Shown: piece after piece, positions 46,925-59,792 of the stretch
Layout: each line of letters begins with the position of its first letter
Position numbering within the stretch: position 1 is the stretch's first letter
NCBI GenBank assembly: GCA_025677825.1
Contig: JAIXMO010000001.1
Span: forward strand, 124,001-188,000
Direction: 5' to 3'
DNA: 64,000 nt
Source of the DNA: Helicostylum pulchrum
Taxonomy: Eukaryota > Mucoromycota > Mucoromycetes > Mucorales > Mucoraceae
Program-made: the position numbers and the translations under genes
Notes under the pieces: model-generated
The model's database searches: none
Told to the model about the DNA's origin: nothing
The model's input: only the letters and a program-made list of their open reading frames with translations

Positions 46925-48316
46925 GCTTGTAAAAAAAATACCCCTATCAAATAAAAGAAAAAGAAAGTAAAGAATATAAAGAAGAGACTTTCTCTTTTTT
47001 TTTTTTTTTTTTTCACTAAAAATAATTTTGTCTTGGCAAACACTGAATTGTTTGAACTATCGTAAACCTTTTTTCAGTGTACGTTTTAAATCTATAGCTG
47101 ACTGCTAGTAGAGGTGAATAATAATACTACTTTTTTTCTTTTAGCAGGTTTCTTTTTTCCTGAAGGCTGCATAAATGTGTTTGGGTGTCACCATTTTTTT
47201 CTCTGCAGAAACAAAAAAAATATATATACGTATTTGACTTGGTGGGGTCAGTTGGGTAATTAATAAGATACACGAATTTAATGTTTCCGTATAGCATTAT
47301 GTGTATGTAAGAAACTGATATGATTTAATAAAATAATAATATATAAACTAGATGATAATAAAAATAGCTTTTTTTCATACTTACACAACCAGGCAAGATA
47401 TTCCGTTCCGTAAAAAGTAAATAACACGGTATTTTCTACCGTGTGTTTCAGTAATGTGATGTGATAATTTAATAAAACAAGAACCGGATTCAGTTTAGTA
47501 ATAGTAGTACTAAATGATCTGTGTTCGCGCGAAATGGTTTATTGCATTGAAATTCCTGACTGTATGTACCCTTCTACTTTATTGTTTACCCAATCGGGTT
47601 ACTAAAAAAAAAGACTTGAGTTATGCACCCTCCGATCTTTTTATTATTAACGCGCAAAAAAACTTGTTGAGAATCAAAAGTACAGTGTACTGCCGTATTG
47701 AGTACATTCCATGGGAAAAAACTGACACATATTGTTCCCCAGTCCAGTGACCATATTGTATAAAGTTCCCGTTCATGGTTACAGAAATATTTTTTAGCAT
47801 AATTATGTCACGAGGATAATAATCCGCGTATTTTTTCTTTGATATTATACAAAGCAACTATTAGATCCGAACTGTATTTTTTTTAGCGTGGTTTCTTCCA
47901 AAGGGATCAACAAAAAACAAATGCATTAGTACCGACCGAACTTTTAAAAACCTTTGTTATATTTATAAATATTTAGCACGAAAAAACTTTTTTTTTTTTT
48001 AAAAAAAAAAAACCTGTTTCGATAATTGTTTAGTTAGGCTACGAGCTATTTCTTTTATCAGTTGTTTTCTTTAATAGCAAATATGTAACATAATCAAAAT
48101 AAAGAGTTCGCGGTATATATATACAACTTTTTATTTTATTTGAAAACGTTTTGTATTCTGCGCGTGTGTTACATAACACAGATATGTTAAATGGCTTTTT
48201 GGATCTTCAAATATAAACAACATGGTACCTTTTTCCAAAAATGGATTTAATTAAAGTTTTCAAAAAAGCTTGAACACAAAAAAAAAAAAAATTCATGAAT
48301 AGAACCCCTCTAACTT
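46925..48316. other. Gene-poor 1.4-kb stretch with a small hairpin
   Basis: Poly-A/T runs dominate. Open frames 47514-47750 (+) and 47621-47857 (-) overlap each other and lack features. An 8-base stem with 5-base loop (ACACGGTA/TACCGTGT) occupies 47424-47444. No gene supported. Confidence 0.45.
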
Positions 48317-49892
48317 TTAGTTTTGTCGAAGATAATCATGAATACGTTTAGATAAAACATTAGATGAACTTTGTTCGGGTATAATTGATGACTGGTTGCT
48401 TACGGCACTACTATTATTCGTAACCGTGTTATTTTCTGACGAATTATTGTGAAACGATCTTGTATCTTCATCTTCAAACGAAGAGTTATAATAGAAGTAA
48501 GCTTGGGAGCTTGGTTTATGATGAAAGGTACCCAGGGTATGATTTGATTGAGTACCTTGTGTAGTATATAATGGGTTATAAGTAGTACTAGAATCACTTC
48601 GTTGATGGTCAGTATAAGAAGACGAAGATGCTTGAGACGCATCATCTGCCGAAGGACTATTAGGATCACCACTAAACGCGCCAAATGTATTTCCGGAACC
48701 ATGACTAAGAGGCCTACTATTGTACGAAGATCTATTATTGTTCGCAAAAGGTAAGGTAGGAGGAAGTAGCACGTCTTCTGTAGAAGATGACGTAAATTTA
48801 ATATCTGTATCTGGTTGCACGTAATTGATATCGGTAACTGAATCTGGTTTATTATTGCAACCTACTTGTTGATGAGCTTTTAGCGGCGCATCAGTTGTGG
48901 ATCGGCACCCAGCCCTTTTTACGTTGCTGGTAAATGGTGGCGGAGGACGTAACGAGAGTCTTTCTTTATGATTATTATTCCAGACCGTTTCGTCAGCTGG
49001 TTGTTTTTCTTCAATATCTATTGTCGAAGCCGCCGGTGGTCGAGGATGATCTTCCTCTGAGACATAAAATGAAAAGTTGCTCGCGTTGGTATTCTGCGTC
49101 TTGCAACTATCAGCTAATGATTGATTCTGAGAAGAAATAAACATGCAGTATATTGAGCTGATAATGAAAAAACCAATAGCCAATCCAAGTAATATAATTT
49201 CTAGACTTGGTGTGTAACTCTGGCAAATAAATGTATTATTAATGTCATGTTTAGATAATACCAAGTAGCATGCGTTTCTGATATTTCTTGAGTATTGATA
49301 ATATGTAACTCCAAATGTTGCAGAAACTAATCCAGCACTCGTAAGACATAATACACTTGCAAACCATAAAAGTCCCCTTCGCTGCACTGATTTTTTACGA
49401 TTACCGGGCAGTAAATATAACGATATACAAGCTGATACGACACCAATAAATGAAGATATTAACAGGGGGATCAGTCGGACATACGAAACTGAAGTCAACA
49501 CTGGTAACCGGCTTAGATTGGTATATATGATTGAGTCCATCAATGTGAATGCGTCTATTGTTGTATGTTAAATTAGTTTTTTTTTTTTTTGGCTTATCAA
49601 AAAACAAAAACAAAAAAATACCTATATCGAAATTCATTTTAATTGGAGAGCATTCATTTATATTGTTAAAAGTGTCAGATACACAATAACGCCATAATCC
49701 AATGCTTAAATATAACGTCTTTGTGTCTGCTACCATATTGATTTTAAATATTGAAAAACGTTGACTTATTATTGGCGAAGATAAATAAAATAAATCATTT
49801 GTTTCCAGCCAGCTTCCGAAACCTATTGCTAAGCATGAAAGTAAAATAAGAAGGAAACAAATAAACTGTAACCAAAATGATGTTTTCATCAT
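48317..49892 (-). CDS. PalI/Sur7-like four-transmembrane protein with long cytosolic tail
   Basis: Exons 49892-49622 and 49554-48317 give 502 residues. A signal-anchor-like first membrane segment (WLQFICFLLILLSCLAIGFG) is followed by an extracellular loop with SIGLWRYC and a second Cys (NECSP), the pattern of the Sur7/PalI (Rim9) family. Three more membrane segments follow (about residues 125-150, 160-190, 225-250). The remaining ~245 residues are Ser/Asn/Pro-rich and disordered, ending RIHDYLRQN. PalI/Rim9 assists ambient pH sensing at the plasma membrane, and Sur7 proteins mark eisosomes; which applies here is not decided. The architecture with a long Ser/Asn tail resembles PalI more. Confidence 0.7.
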
Positions 49893-50037
49893 GTCAAATG
49901 AAAGAGGAAGAAAAAAGTAAAGAGAGGAAAAAAAAAAAAAAAAAAAAAGTGAATTTAACTTAATTTTTTTTCTTCGTAGTACAGGTCAAAAAGGTATTTT
50001 TTTATTTCTATATAGCCCTTAGTAGTAATGAGATCTT

Positions 50038-50687
50038 CTATTTAGTGTCAGAAGCAGGAATTAAAGCCTTGAATTCGTCAAAATCAATGAAGCCATCTTT
50101 GTTTGTATCAGCATCGTTTATCATTTCGTTGAGTTCATTTTCAGATAATTTTTCACCGAGGCGTTCCATAACTTCTTTCAATTCATTAACCGAGATCTGT
50201 CCATCTCCATTCTTGTCAAATTTCTCGAAACATAATCTTAACTCGTCTGATTCGTGCTTACTCATTCTACGCGTATAAGTCTTTTCTTTTTTGTCGTCAC
50301 CACCAATAGGGTATGTACTCCACTTCCTTAAAGAATTGTCTTGTTGAGTTGAACCCAAAAGCGAAGTCATGGCATTTACAAACTCGTTAAAATCGATATG
50401 ACCGTCTTGGTTACTATCTACTTCTTTAACAAGTGATTGAATCTTTTTTTCATCAGTGACTATCTCTAAACTTTTAACGATTTCAGCAAACTCTTGCAAG
50501 TTAATAGCACCATTTTTATCCTTGTCGTACAGATTAAAAGCTAAATGTTTTTTTTTTATTGTAAATAATTGTTTATTGCTTACAATGTTTATTTATTTAT
50601 TTTACCTTCACGAAGACTTTTTAATTCTTCGTCTGACACCTTGGGGTTGGGTTTTTCCAACTTTGAATTTTTAGATTTAGAAAACAT
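50038..50687 (-). CDS. Calmodulin-like protein with four EF-hands
   Basis: Exons 50687-50606 and 50540-50038 give 194 residues. Four canonical 12-residue calcium loops are present: DKDKNGAINLQE, DSNQDGHIDFNE, DKNGDGQISVNE and DTNKDGFIDFDE, each with acidic residues at positions 1, 3 (or Asn) and 12. Compared with calmodulin (148 residues) it has a basic, Lys/Pro-rich N-terminal extension (MFSKSKNSKLEKPNPK) and a longer central linker (about residues 100-125, with YPIGGDDKKEKTYTRR). The single intron falls at the start of the first EF-hand. It is probably a calcium sensor; its partner is unknown. Confidence 0.9.
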
Positions 50688-51419
50688 GGAAAAGAAAGAG
50701 AACTTCATGTTTAAGAGCGGAGGCTATGTCTTCTTTTATAGGGGATTGTCTTGGCTGATTATCAATATATTAGGAAATATCCCAAAGAAAAAAAAGATTT
50801 GTTTTTAGCAGTTTTTATTTTTTATTTTTGAGCCAGCGGAGATTATTCTTTTTTGAAAAAGAAAAAAGGCCTTTGGATTAAGAAGTCAGAGAGAGAGAGA
50901 AAGAAAGATACAAAAGAAAAAAGATTAGTATCTTTAAAAAGAAGAATTCGAGTTTAATATCACCAGGTTTTTTTTTTCTATAGCAAAAGAGATAGATAGA
51001 GAGAGAGAGGGAGTAAACGACTGAGAACGAAAAAAAAAAAAAAGGGCTGGGGTACACGAGGTTTCTTTTTTTACGCTAATTCATCATTGTGTCCATATGC
51101 TTCCAAGACAAATGGAGATATTGGTAATACGCTACGATTGCTGAGCTGGTTACGTATGAATATTATATCACAAATACGTATACAATTACCTAAATAAAGA
51201 GATACTTTCTACTGTATCTTTGTAAGCACTTACTGTCAAGTGTATTTTTTTAAGGTGCTGAAACTAATTCCACTTTCTCGTAGAAAAATAAAAAACTTGC
51301 TCAATAAAAGAAAGTTTGTTTCTCGTGTGATTTGCAGTGATCCGCGTTATTTTTTAAGCTTTCAAATCTTAAATATATGAAAATCCGGGTTTAAAAGAAA
51401 CTGTCAAAATAATTTTATT
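50688..51419. other. Intergenic stretch with purine-rich microsatellites
   Basis: GA/GAAA-rich runs at about 50885-50935 and 50988-51015 (GAGAGAGAGAGAAAGAAAG; AGATAGATAGAGAGAGAGAG) precede the calmodulin-like gene's start on its strand. No gene seen. Confidence 0.5.
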
Positions 51420-54400
51420 TTATTCTTTTGGGGTTAATTGAATAATAGCAGAAACAGGTACAACTTCCACATCTCTTGCTCTTGCTTTTACACTTAAATT
51501 TCTATCGCCTGTAACCAAACAAACTGGTACGATTTTATCATCCTTGGTAACTTGTTGACTTATCCACCATAAACAAGACGAAAGAACCAAATCATCTAAA
51601 TTCTTATCTGTTTCTCCAAACACAAATTGTTCAGAACGAATTGAGATATCGCTCATAAAATTATTATGAGAAGTTTGAATACGAAGTAATTGTTTGTTGG
51701 ATTTGACAGCCAACGTGTTTTGTAATAATTCGATACCTTGTTGCGCAACTAGACCTAAACGATGAGGGTTTGTACGAAGACCATCCAACTCCGTAACAAC
51801 TAATATAAATAACGTTTAGTTTACACGCATACATACATATTATATAATGAGCACTCACCAACAAGAGGTACAATAATGGTCCACTTTTTAGACTCCAATA
51901 GTTTTCGAACATGATCAATGTGTCCAATAAAACAATTGGTATCCAATACCAAGATAGTTTTACCGGGAATAATGCATTGGCGTAAATGATTTAAACGAAC
52001 TTCTCTTTCTTTAGCTCGAGCAGGTAAACGACGATATCCAAACCTTTCTTCTTGTTCAGCAGAGGCTACAATCGATTGTAATTGTTCACGTCGTTTTTTC
52101 AGTTGTGTCATGATATCATCGCCTTCACTTTTCTCGTCAAAGTATTCAGTTTCGCTAGATAAAAGTACGTCATCGTCCATCTCGGCTATGGTGGTGACAG
52201 GTTCATCGTAGAGGTAATCATCGACGTCTTGTTTGGCTTGGTTTAGATTGATTTCGTGGTCAAGTGCAGTTGCTCGTTCTTCTACTTGTTTAGACACTGT
52301 AAATATTTCTTCTACTGGGTCATAATAAAGTATATCATCCAAATGCTGCAAGAAAAAGAGAAAAAAAAGAGTTAAAAATAGATTTTTTTTTTAATTTTAA
52401 CGTAAAAATGCCTCTTACCTTAACAAGCGTAAACCCGTAATCAAGAATTTTTATCTTACGACGCATAACAGTATCAAATAAACCTTGTTTGGTGGTGGTT
52501 TGTGGAACTTGAGGTTCCAATTTTAAAAATCTACCATGAATTTCATCTACCCAACCTAACCCTCTTAAATAATCTTCTTCGGGTAAATCAGGTTCTTGAC
52601 CTAAAATCATCGAGATATTATTAGCAAATGCGATTTCACTACCTGAAAACTTTTCATTGTTGGTGTCATTGACGTTGTTGTTGTCGTCTTGCATTAAATG
52701 TTTATTGACCATATCGTATTTTTCTTCTTCTGGTAGTTCAGATAATAACTTGTTTAAGAAGTGTAATAAAAGTGGCCAGAAGGAAGATGATATTTTACAA
52801 TTGTGAGTGTCGTCGTCGAATCGTTTTCCTTGGTGAGATATAAGGTCGTAACCGATATCACCAACCAATGATTCCCACAGTGAAACTCGGTCTGGCGATC
52901 GAATACAGACACCGTTAAGTACCATCCAGTGAAGTAAGATCTCAATATAGACAAGCCAAGCTTGATTATCTCCATCCGCTGTCTCTTGTGAATCCGGTTG
53001 TGATTCAGGTTGTGATTCAGGTTGTGATTCAGGTTGTGATTCAGGTTGTGATTCAGTGGTGGTGGTAGTAGTACCAAACAAGAACTCTTTGTTGTCTTTA
53101 TAGTTGAGAGAGACATGAGGTAACTTTGGTAAGACTGGAATATTAGGAGACGGTAACAAGGGATCAAGGTACCTTTGAAATAATTCAATAGCTATTTGAC
53201 AAGTTAAATCAATTTCGTAAGTAAATAGAATACTTTCACCAAGATCTTCTAAAAGTGATTGAAACTGATGCTGTTGTTGTTCATCAGTATTATTATCAGG
53301 ATAGAATATCTTTGTTGAATTGATGGAAATAAGTTTTGTTAATTTAGAGTTTGCATAGTCGTAAGTATAAAGTGAAGATAGACATAGAATAATCGTTTCA
53401 AACCAAAATAAGTGAGATTCAGAAAGTTGGTTAGAGTCATTTGTTGCAGGTTTTGAATCATCGATAATTAATCCAGGTGTTTCCCCATTGTTCTTTTCAA
53501 ACAAGGTATCAAAATAACATGTTTTAATGCTTGCGAATTCATCCAATCCAATCTTAGTAAATAGCATACCGTGAAGACGAACAAATAAAGCCGGGATAAT
53601 GGCATCTTTATCAGCTAATAATGATTTACCAACCGAGTTCCTATTGGGTTTATTGAGTCGCTTATTGACATCTTTTCTTTGTCTTGTATTTGTAGTAGTA
53701 GTGGCAGTGGTAGGTTGTAAATGATTATGAATCCATTTACGATTACCTTCAAATAATACCAGCATACTTTCTCTGGCATTTAAAAAACCATTTCGACGTA
53801 CCATCAAACTGCGTGTACTAAGATAGAGTTTATGAAATTCGTTACCAGGAGTAGGTTTTAACTGTTGTAATAATAACGATAAATTAAAATAAAGGTTTCC
53901 TCTTGCTGGCATTAACCAAATACCCAAAAAATATCTTTTCCAAGCTTCTTTAAACGCGTTTTGTTTGGTCCAGTCAGTAATAACTTGTATGTCCAAGGTA
54001 TCAGGAGTATAACATAATCTGTATCTCGCTATATCAGCACGCACAGGGATACAAGAGTACCACTTGTACTTTCTGGTACGTCTCCATTGACTTAAATAAG
54101 TTTCCATGTCTTTATCAGTTTCATCATCTACACTCTTTAAAAATAAAGTTACTTTTTTATAAAAGTTGTCTGATAAATCAAGGTACTCCAAAAATAAAGT
54201 TAAGATCATTTTGGTTTGTTTGATCAACAATTGATTGTCTTGATTTTGTTGTTGTTGTTCTACTTTTATAAAGGTCATACCACCACCAGGGTTAATCACA
54301 GGTACTACAGACTCTTTCTCCATCAACATATTGGCCAAGTCACTTGGCTTACTAGCAGCATTTGATTTCTGAATAGCTCGTCTAAACTGGTCTACCAGAC

Positions 54401-54812
54401 TATACACAGCTCTTTTCCAACATAGAGTTTCTAATCCCTTTTTTTCCGCATATTCTAAATCACAATTTAATATCTCAAGATACTTTTCACACAGTGACAA
54501 GTGAAGTTGAATCTTTTGCTTCCAAATAGTTTCAGTATCGATAAGGTCTTGTTCTACCAAGATGGGTTGTATGTCGGTAGGTTGGTCCACAGTGGTAGTG
54601 CGACGGTTAGGTATTTGAGGTTCCGTGTCAGTGTTGAAACAAGATAACGAACGCGATGTTGCTGTAAGTGTCTCTAGTTGAGTCTCGATGGTGCGGATGG
54701 AGGTTACAAGTGATTTAAGGTGTTTTCTTTGAGATTCTTTTTTTTGATCTTGTTCTTTTGGTATTTGTTTTCTTACTGGCGTAATAGTAGTAGGTATAGT
54801 TGCAGTAGCAGC

Positions 54813-54847
<35 letters not shown>

Positions 54848-55175
54848 CAGTAGCAGTAGTAATAGTTACAGGCTTAGTCTTTTCTTGAGGAGACACTCGT
54901 TTAATAAGTGGTTTTACAGGTTCGGGTTTTTTAACCTCTTCATTAGTATCAGCGTTCCATAAGCGTCTACTACTAGCAGTAGACTCAGGTCTCTTTAATA
55001 ATAGGTCCCTTCTTGTGGTTGGATTTTTTGAGTCACCTTCGGTAGATGGTTTATTAAAAGCAAGTGGGTTATCAGAACGAGGGTCAAATAATTGCCTTTC
55101 GCTTGAACCTTCTCTTAATTTGTTACGATTGAATTCATCATTTCTTCTTCTTGGAATATTGTTTTTTTTACTCAT
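51420..55175 (-). CDS. SMG6/EST1-type protein with C-terminal PIN endonuclease domain
   Basis: Exons 55175-52419, 52345-51859 and 51799-51420 give 1207 residues. The N-terminal ~200 residues are low complexity (RRR, Thr tract at about 105-125). A 14-3-3-like/EST1 helical-repeat region follows, with WYSCIPVRADIARYRLCY and RGNLYFNLSLLLQQLKP typical of EST1/SMG5-7 proteins. The last ~180 residues form a PIN domain: LVLDTNCFIGH, VTELDGLR, NLDDLVL and LVTGDRNLSVKA place the expected acidic catalytic residues, so cleavage activity looks intact as in SMG6. SMG6 cuts mRNAs in nonsense-mediated decay and links to telomere maintenance. An in-frame minisatellite encodes repeated QPES around 53000-53056. 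Confidence 0.9.
52996..53060 (-). repeat. 12-base coding minisatellite (QPES repeats)
   Basis: About five head-to-tail copies of GATTCAGGTTGT (plus strand), read on the minus strand as Gln-Pro-Glu-Ser, ending with a QPDS variant. The unit is a multiple of three, so copy-number change would not break the frame. Confidence 0.85.
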
Positions 55176-56006
55176 TTGGAATAAAAAAATGTTATTTATA
55201 CCTATTTAAATAAAAAAAATAAAAAATTGTTAGCTTCATGTCGATAATAAATAAAGCTTTCCTTACTTGTAAATAATGTTCATTAGTAATAATCCAAGGT
55301 TTTTTTTTTGTATAATTATTTTCAAAAGAGAAGTTGAATTTCTTTGTGAGAAAAAAAAAGTTTGTGTAAGAGGGGGGCGTTCTCATGCACTCCAAAAAAA
55401 AAAAGGCAAAGTTATCATGATCCAAGCAGTCCCATTTTTTTTTATATCGCTATTTTTGGGATGGAAAAAGGACTTATACCGCTTAAGAACAAAGGCATTA
55501 CTTTAGTTAAGAGAGTCAGGGTTTATTTAGATACAAGTAGTTTATAGGAAACACGCTTTTATGTATAAATTATTCGCTACACTGGTATAACCAATAATAA
55601 TAAAAAGAGGTGACAAAAGAACGAGTATAATACCTGTAAAATAGATGGGAAAAAGAAAATCGTATATCAATATGAACAAGAGTAACAAATAAATAATAAT
55701 ATAACACCTTAATAAAAATCATACGCTACTCATCGTAGTCCATTCACATGTAATTCAGTGTCTAGTTTCTAACTATCATTTTTACCTGGGCTGGATGAGA
55801 TATCCTTCTACCGAGCTGCGACGCAATCTCAATAGAATCCCTGGATGTTATTAAAGCTGCTGTGAAGTACTCTGAATTGATTATGGTTATTAAGGATGAT
55901 TGGAGATATTTATTTGTTTACAATGGAGCAGTGCTTTAGATAAAATTTGAGAAAAGAAGTTATTTGGTTAAAGTTTTCTTTACTCAAGATACCATATAAG
56001 ATGTTA
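55176..56006. other. Intergenic stretch
   Basis: About 830 bases upstream of the SMG6-type gene and next to the TnpB-like relic. Open frames here are Lys/Phe-rich and overlap poly-A/T; none is supported. Confidence 0.45.
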
Positions 56007-56547
56007 TTATAAAAGCCTATGATTCTTTTTCAATCGGAGTAATATGAAAAAAACCGATTGAAAGCAATTTGTCAAAGAAAAAGGTGTACCTTTATTAGTA
56101 TACATGTACACAGGTGACATTACATTTTGTGGTCTTTGGATACAGTGACAGCAGGTCACATAAGTACGAAATTCATCGACGGTGATGACAACAGCCTTAC
56201 CGGCAATAGCTCTTTGAACTTGTTTAACTGTAATTGGCGTATTTCCCTTATGGACACCCCCAAATATTGGCATCACCGTCGGCAACCACAGTTCTTCTAA
56301 CATCGTCATGAGGTCGTAGCTCTTCTTGATATTGTTGTCGGAATAGCCTTCTTTTTTTTTTTGCGCTTGGAATAAAATGATGACCTATGAGCCACCTTGA
56401 AGTCTTCTCCGGTTTTTGTTCTTCCTGTAGTACAACGCGAGCAATATAATCTTGGACCATTTTTCGATTTGAGAATACATGACCTTTATTCTCACGATGG
56501 TGCCAGTCTTTCATAAAGTTATGGATTCTATAATTTATATTAGACAT
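56007..56547 (-). pseudogene. Relic of a TnpB/Fanzor-like (OrfB zinc-ribbon) protein
   Basis: The minus-strand frame from 56547 reads to a DGDANIWG segment and stops near 56248. The overlapping frame 56309-56007 continues the homology with FGGVHKGNTPITVKQV and VITVDEFRTYVTCCHC. The last motif, an acidic VDE followed by R-T and Cys-x2-Cys, matches the RuvC-III plus zinc-ribbon boundary of TnpB and its eukaryotic Fanzor relatives. A frameshift at about 56255-56265 splits it and the second Cys pair is missing, so it is broken and truncated. A 10-base inverted repeat (56028-56037/56054-56063) lies at its 3' side. The family call is moderate. Confidence 0.5.
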
Positions 56548-57401
56548 CAGTTATTTAGAATCTATATTCTTACTCAGTGCGCTCGCCAGAAAAGGAATTT
56601 AAAAACTGCATTACGCCTTCATTTGTATAAAGTTTTCTGGTTTGCAGACGTTCGAAAAGTAACCGCTCGGTTTAAGAGTACCCATTTACCTGCTTTAGAA
56701 GTAAAAATAAAGATACCTTTCGATAATTACGAGGATTATATTAAGAAAGAACGAGAGATTCATGGCGTTAAATGGATATATAAATCGTCTCGTTGCATTT
56801 CTAGAATTACGAGGAAAGGTTTTGTGTATATTTAAGTATGAAGGTTGGTCTAAGTATTACTAATGTCATCGCGTTGGACCGGCTAGAACAAGAACATACA
56901 ATGAGACGTAAAACGCAACTAAAAAAAAGACCAGTGCAAAAATAAAATCGATTGTAAAGCGAATTTTCTGGTTTCCTTTGGCCTCAAAGGCCGTAACAGT
57001 GTAACAAATTAAGTATGCATGTGAACACAGCCGTGTTATTGGAAGTTTCAAAGACAGGAAACATCTTACATTGTATTCTGCTTTGAAAGAGTTAATCGAA
57101 TTACAACTAAGTCTTGGATACGATAAGCGTGATGTGCGTGTACCGTTACAAAAGAACTTTTCACATAATGTTACTTCAACCCATCGTTATCATTTTGTAC
57201 ACGCAGACAGAATACAACAAAAGTATAAACTGGATGATAATCTGTTTGAGCCCGTTGAAGCATGAAAGATAATCGTAAAACAAGGTTCAATTAAAGGCAG
57301 TCATAGTGACTTCTTTCAGTTTTTTTTTTTTTTTCCTTTGAACCTTTTTTTTTCTGACTTGAAAACCTTTTTTTCATAAACTTTTGAATCGATTAAAAAA
57401 C
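56548..57401. other. Spacer upstream of UTP5, possibly containing relic coding pieces
   Basis: Plus-strand frames 56479-56835 and 57071-57265 have protein-like composition (PFDNYEDYIKKEREIHGVK; FVHADRIQQKYKLDDNLF) but no start, splice sites or family I can recognise. They may be debris of the same element as the TnpB-like relic. A T-run and CT-rich stretch precede the UTP5 start. Confidence 0.35.
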
Positions 57402-59623
57402 ATGGGAAAAGTAACTCATAAGAGAAATCCCGAAACTTCGACCGTTGAGACCTCTGCTAACGCCTCAGAGAATGCCGGTATTGTTATTTCCTCATTCGAT
57501 GAAAGTACAACCGCCGATTACTTTGCATTGATCACACATGCTATTGATCGTCACCGTCTTCGTATCTTTAACGTTCGTTCTGGAACTGTCAGTAACGATT
57601 ATTCTGCACAAGAAAAGGAAAAAATCACTTGTTTGACTTGGGGATATTTAAAAGATACTGGTGATTTACAAGTAAGTTTTTTTTATATAAATTTTGCATA
57701 GTATACTGTACTTATTGTCTTTTTGACAGGCAAACACTGTTCAAGCATTTAAAAAGAAGAAGAGCGGTATTGCTTCTTTGTCTAGAGTGATTGCACTTGG
57801 TATGCAATCTGGATCAGTTGCCATGTACTCACTTTCTCATGGTGCTATTGTTAAGCAGTTGGTGGGCGGACATACTACTGCTATCACTGATTTTGTTATG
57901 ACTAAAGATGGTACAAGAGGTTATTCAGTTGCTGAAGATAATTTTATTGTCGAGTGGGATATTGAAGAAGGAAAAGAGATTTTGTAAGTTTTGTGTAAAG
58001 GTGTAACATACACTAGCAGCAAAAAAAAAAAAAAAAAGTGAACAACAAAAAACTAACAATATATAATATATAGCAAGTGGAAGGCAGATGCTAAGAATGT
58101 TCGTAAATTGAAATTAAGTCACGATGAAAAAAAGTTGGCAACTGCAGGTCATACAATTACACTTTGGGATTTGAGTACACGTACGGTTATCAAGAAATTC
58201 ACTGGTCATGCTAGTGCTATTAAAGAGCTTTCATTCTCTCACCAAGACGATGTATTAGTATCTAACGCTGAAGACGATCGTTACGTCAACGTCTGGGATG
58301 CACAAACCACCAACTCCAATTCCAACAACTTGACTGCGTTGACACTTGAAACCAACGTATCACATATTGATTTCTCCAGCACCGAGCCATCTGTTTTAGC
58401 AGTGACTGATGACGGTCTTGTTGGTATTTGGGAAAACGCTTCATTTACAGCAGCACAAACAGCTACTGGAAGTAACCGTAGAAAGATGATGCGTTCCATG
58501 ACTAAAGAAGCCGATTCAAATGTCAAGATTGTTTCTACAGCCGCTGAAAATACGGTGATTCCTATTTTGGCAGCCAAATTTGTTAGTGACAATGGTGGTA
58601 AATCTATTATGATTGCTCGCGGGTCTAGTGTGAAACCTTCATTTGAAGTAGTCAAGTATGTTGACGAAGCTACAGGAGCTATCTTGCCTCAAATTACTTT
58701 AAGTAGACAACCCATCACTAATTATTTAATTGATACTTCCTCTATTGCTGCTAATAATTTGAGAACAACAAGAAAGGCATACGATGAATCTGCCGTTACT
58801 GTGATTGGCAATACTGATTTTACTATCAAGGGACCTACTATGGCTAACGATGATAACGAACAAGAAGAGAATGTTGAATTATCTATTGAACAAAAGCTTC
58901 AAAGTTTAGACGTTACAGATACAACACAATCCAAAAAGAAGAACAATAAAAAAAAGACAATCGATACACCTTCTGCCGGATCTTTAAGATCTGTTTTGGT
59001 ACAAGCTTTACATACAAATGATGCAGGATTATTGGAAGCTTGTTTACAACATTATAAACCCGATGTTATTGATAACACCGTTAGAAAATTACCTACAGAA
59101 TATTTAATTCCTTTGTTACTTGAATTAATCACTAGATTCCAAGAAAAACCTATTCGTGCTCCTGTTTTGTTGGTTTGGATTAAATCTGTACTTTTGATTC
59201 ATACTGCTTATTTAATGACGGTGCCTGATTTGGTTGGTAAACTCTCTAATTTCTATCAAGCTCTTGATACTCGTCTTGGTGTGTTCCCTAAATTACTCGC
59301 ATTAAGAGGTCGTTTGGATATCGTACAAAGTCAAGTCAATGTTAAATCTTACTCTAATATCAATGATAAACAGTTACAACGTGCTCAGTTACCTGAAAAT
59401 GTGTATGTTGAGTTGGATTCAGATGATGAAGCTGAAGCTGAAGAGATGTTAAGCATGGATGAAGATGACGATGAAGATCAAGATATGTCCAGTGATGAAG
59501 ACATGGTAAGTTTTTGCTTAAAGAAAAATGAATGTTGTATTTATCTTAACCACCTTTTTTTTTTTGAAATAGGATCATGATATGTCTGAATCTGAAGAAG
59601 AAGAAAGTGAAGATGATTTTTAG
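57402..59623 (+). CDS. UTP5: U3 snoRNP/t-UTP subunit Utp5 (WDR43)
   Basis: Exons 57402-57671, 57730-57983, 58074-59505 and 59573-59623 give 668 residues. WD40 repeats fill roughly residues 20-390 (for example VIALGMQSGSVAMYSL, EDNFIVEWDIEEGKE, HTITLWDLSTRTVIKKFTGH, VNVWDA). A Lys-rich spacer and the Utp12 domain follow (about 455-600: SLRSVLVQALHTNDAGLLEA, LRGRLDIVQSQV). The end is strongly acidic (SDDEAEAEEMLSMDEDDDED, SESEEEESEDDF). The start ATG at 57402 gives MGKVTHKRNP. The protein belongs to the UtpA/t-UTP complex for pre-rRNA transcription and early 18S processing in the nucleolus, like the DBP8 product in this window. Confidence 0.93.
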
Positions 59624-59792
59624 ATGGTTTCTTTTTTTTTTTTTACTATTAGAAAAAAAGGTCCTTTTGTATTATAAAATAAAAAGAAAAAAAAAGATTT
59701 TGCATATTTCCATTACCCGGAGATGAAATTGTTTATAGAGAAAGGCGTTCAGTTACACTAAGTTTCCTTGTACAATGTTGTTTTCAAAACCA

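Noticed and set aside
47514..47857. Two overlapping opposite frames of about 78 codons
   Set aside because: Composition looks random; no splice sites, starts or families support either.
56479..56835. 118-codon plus-strand frame next to the TnpB-like relic
   Set aside because: Protein-like composition, but no ATG context, splice logic or recognisable family; kept only as possible debris.
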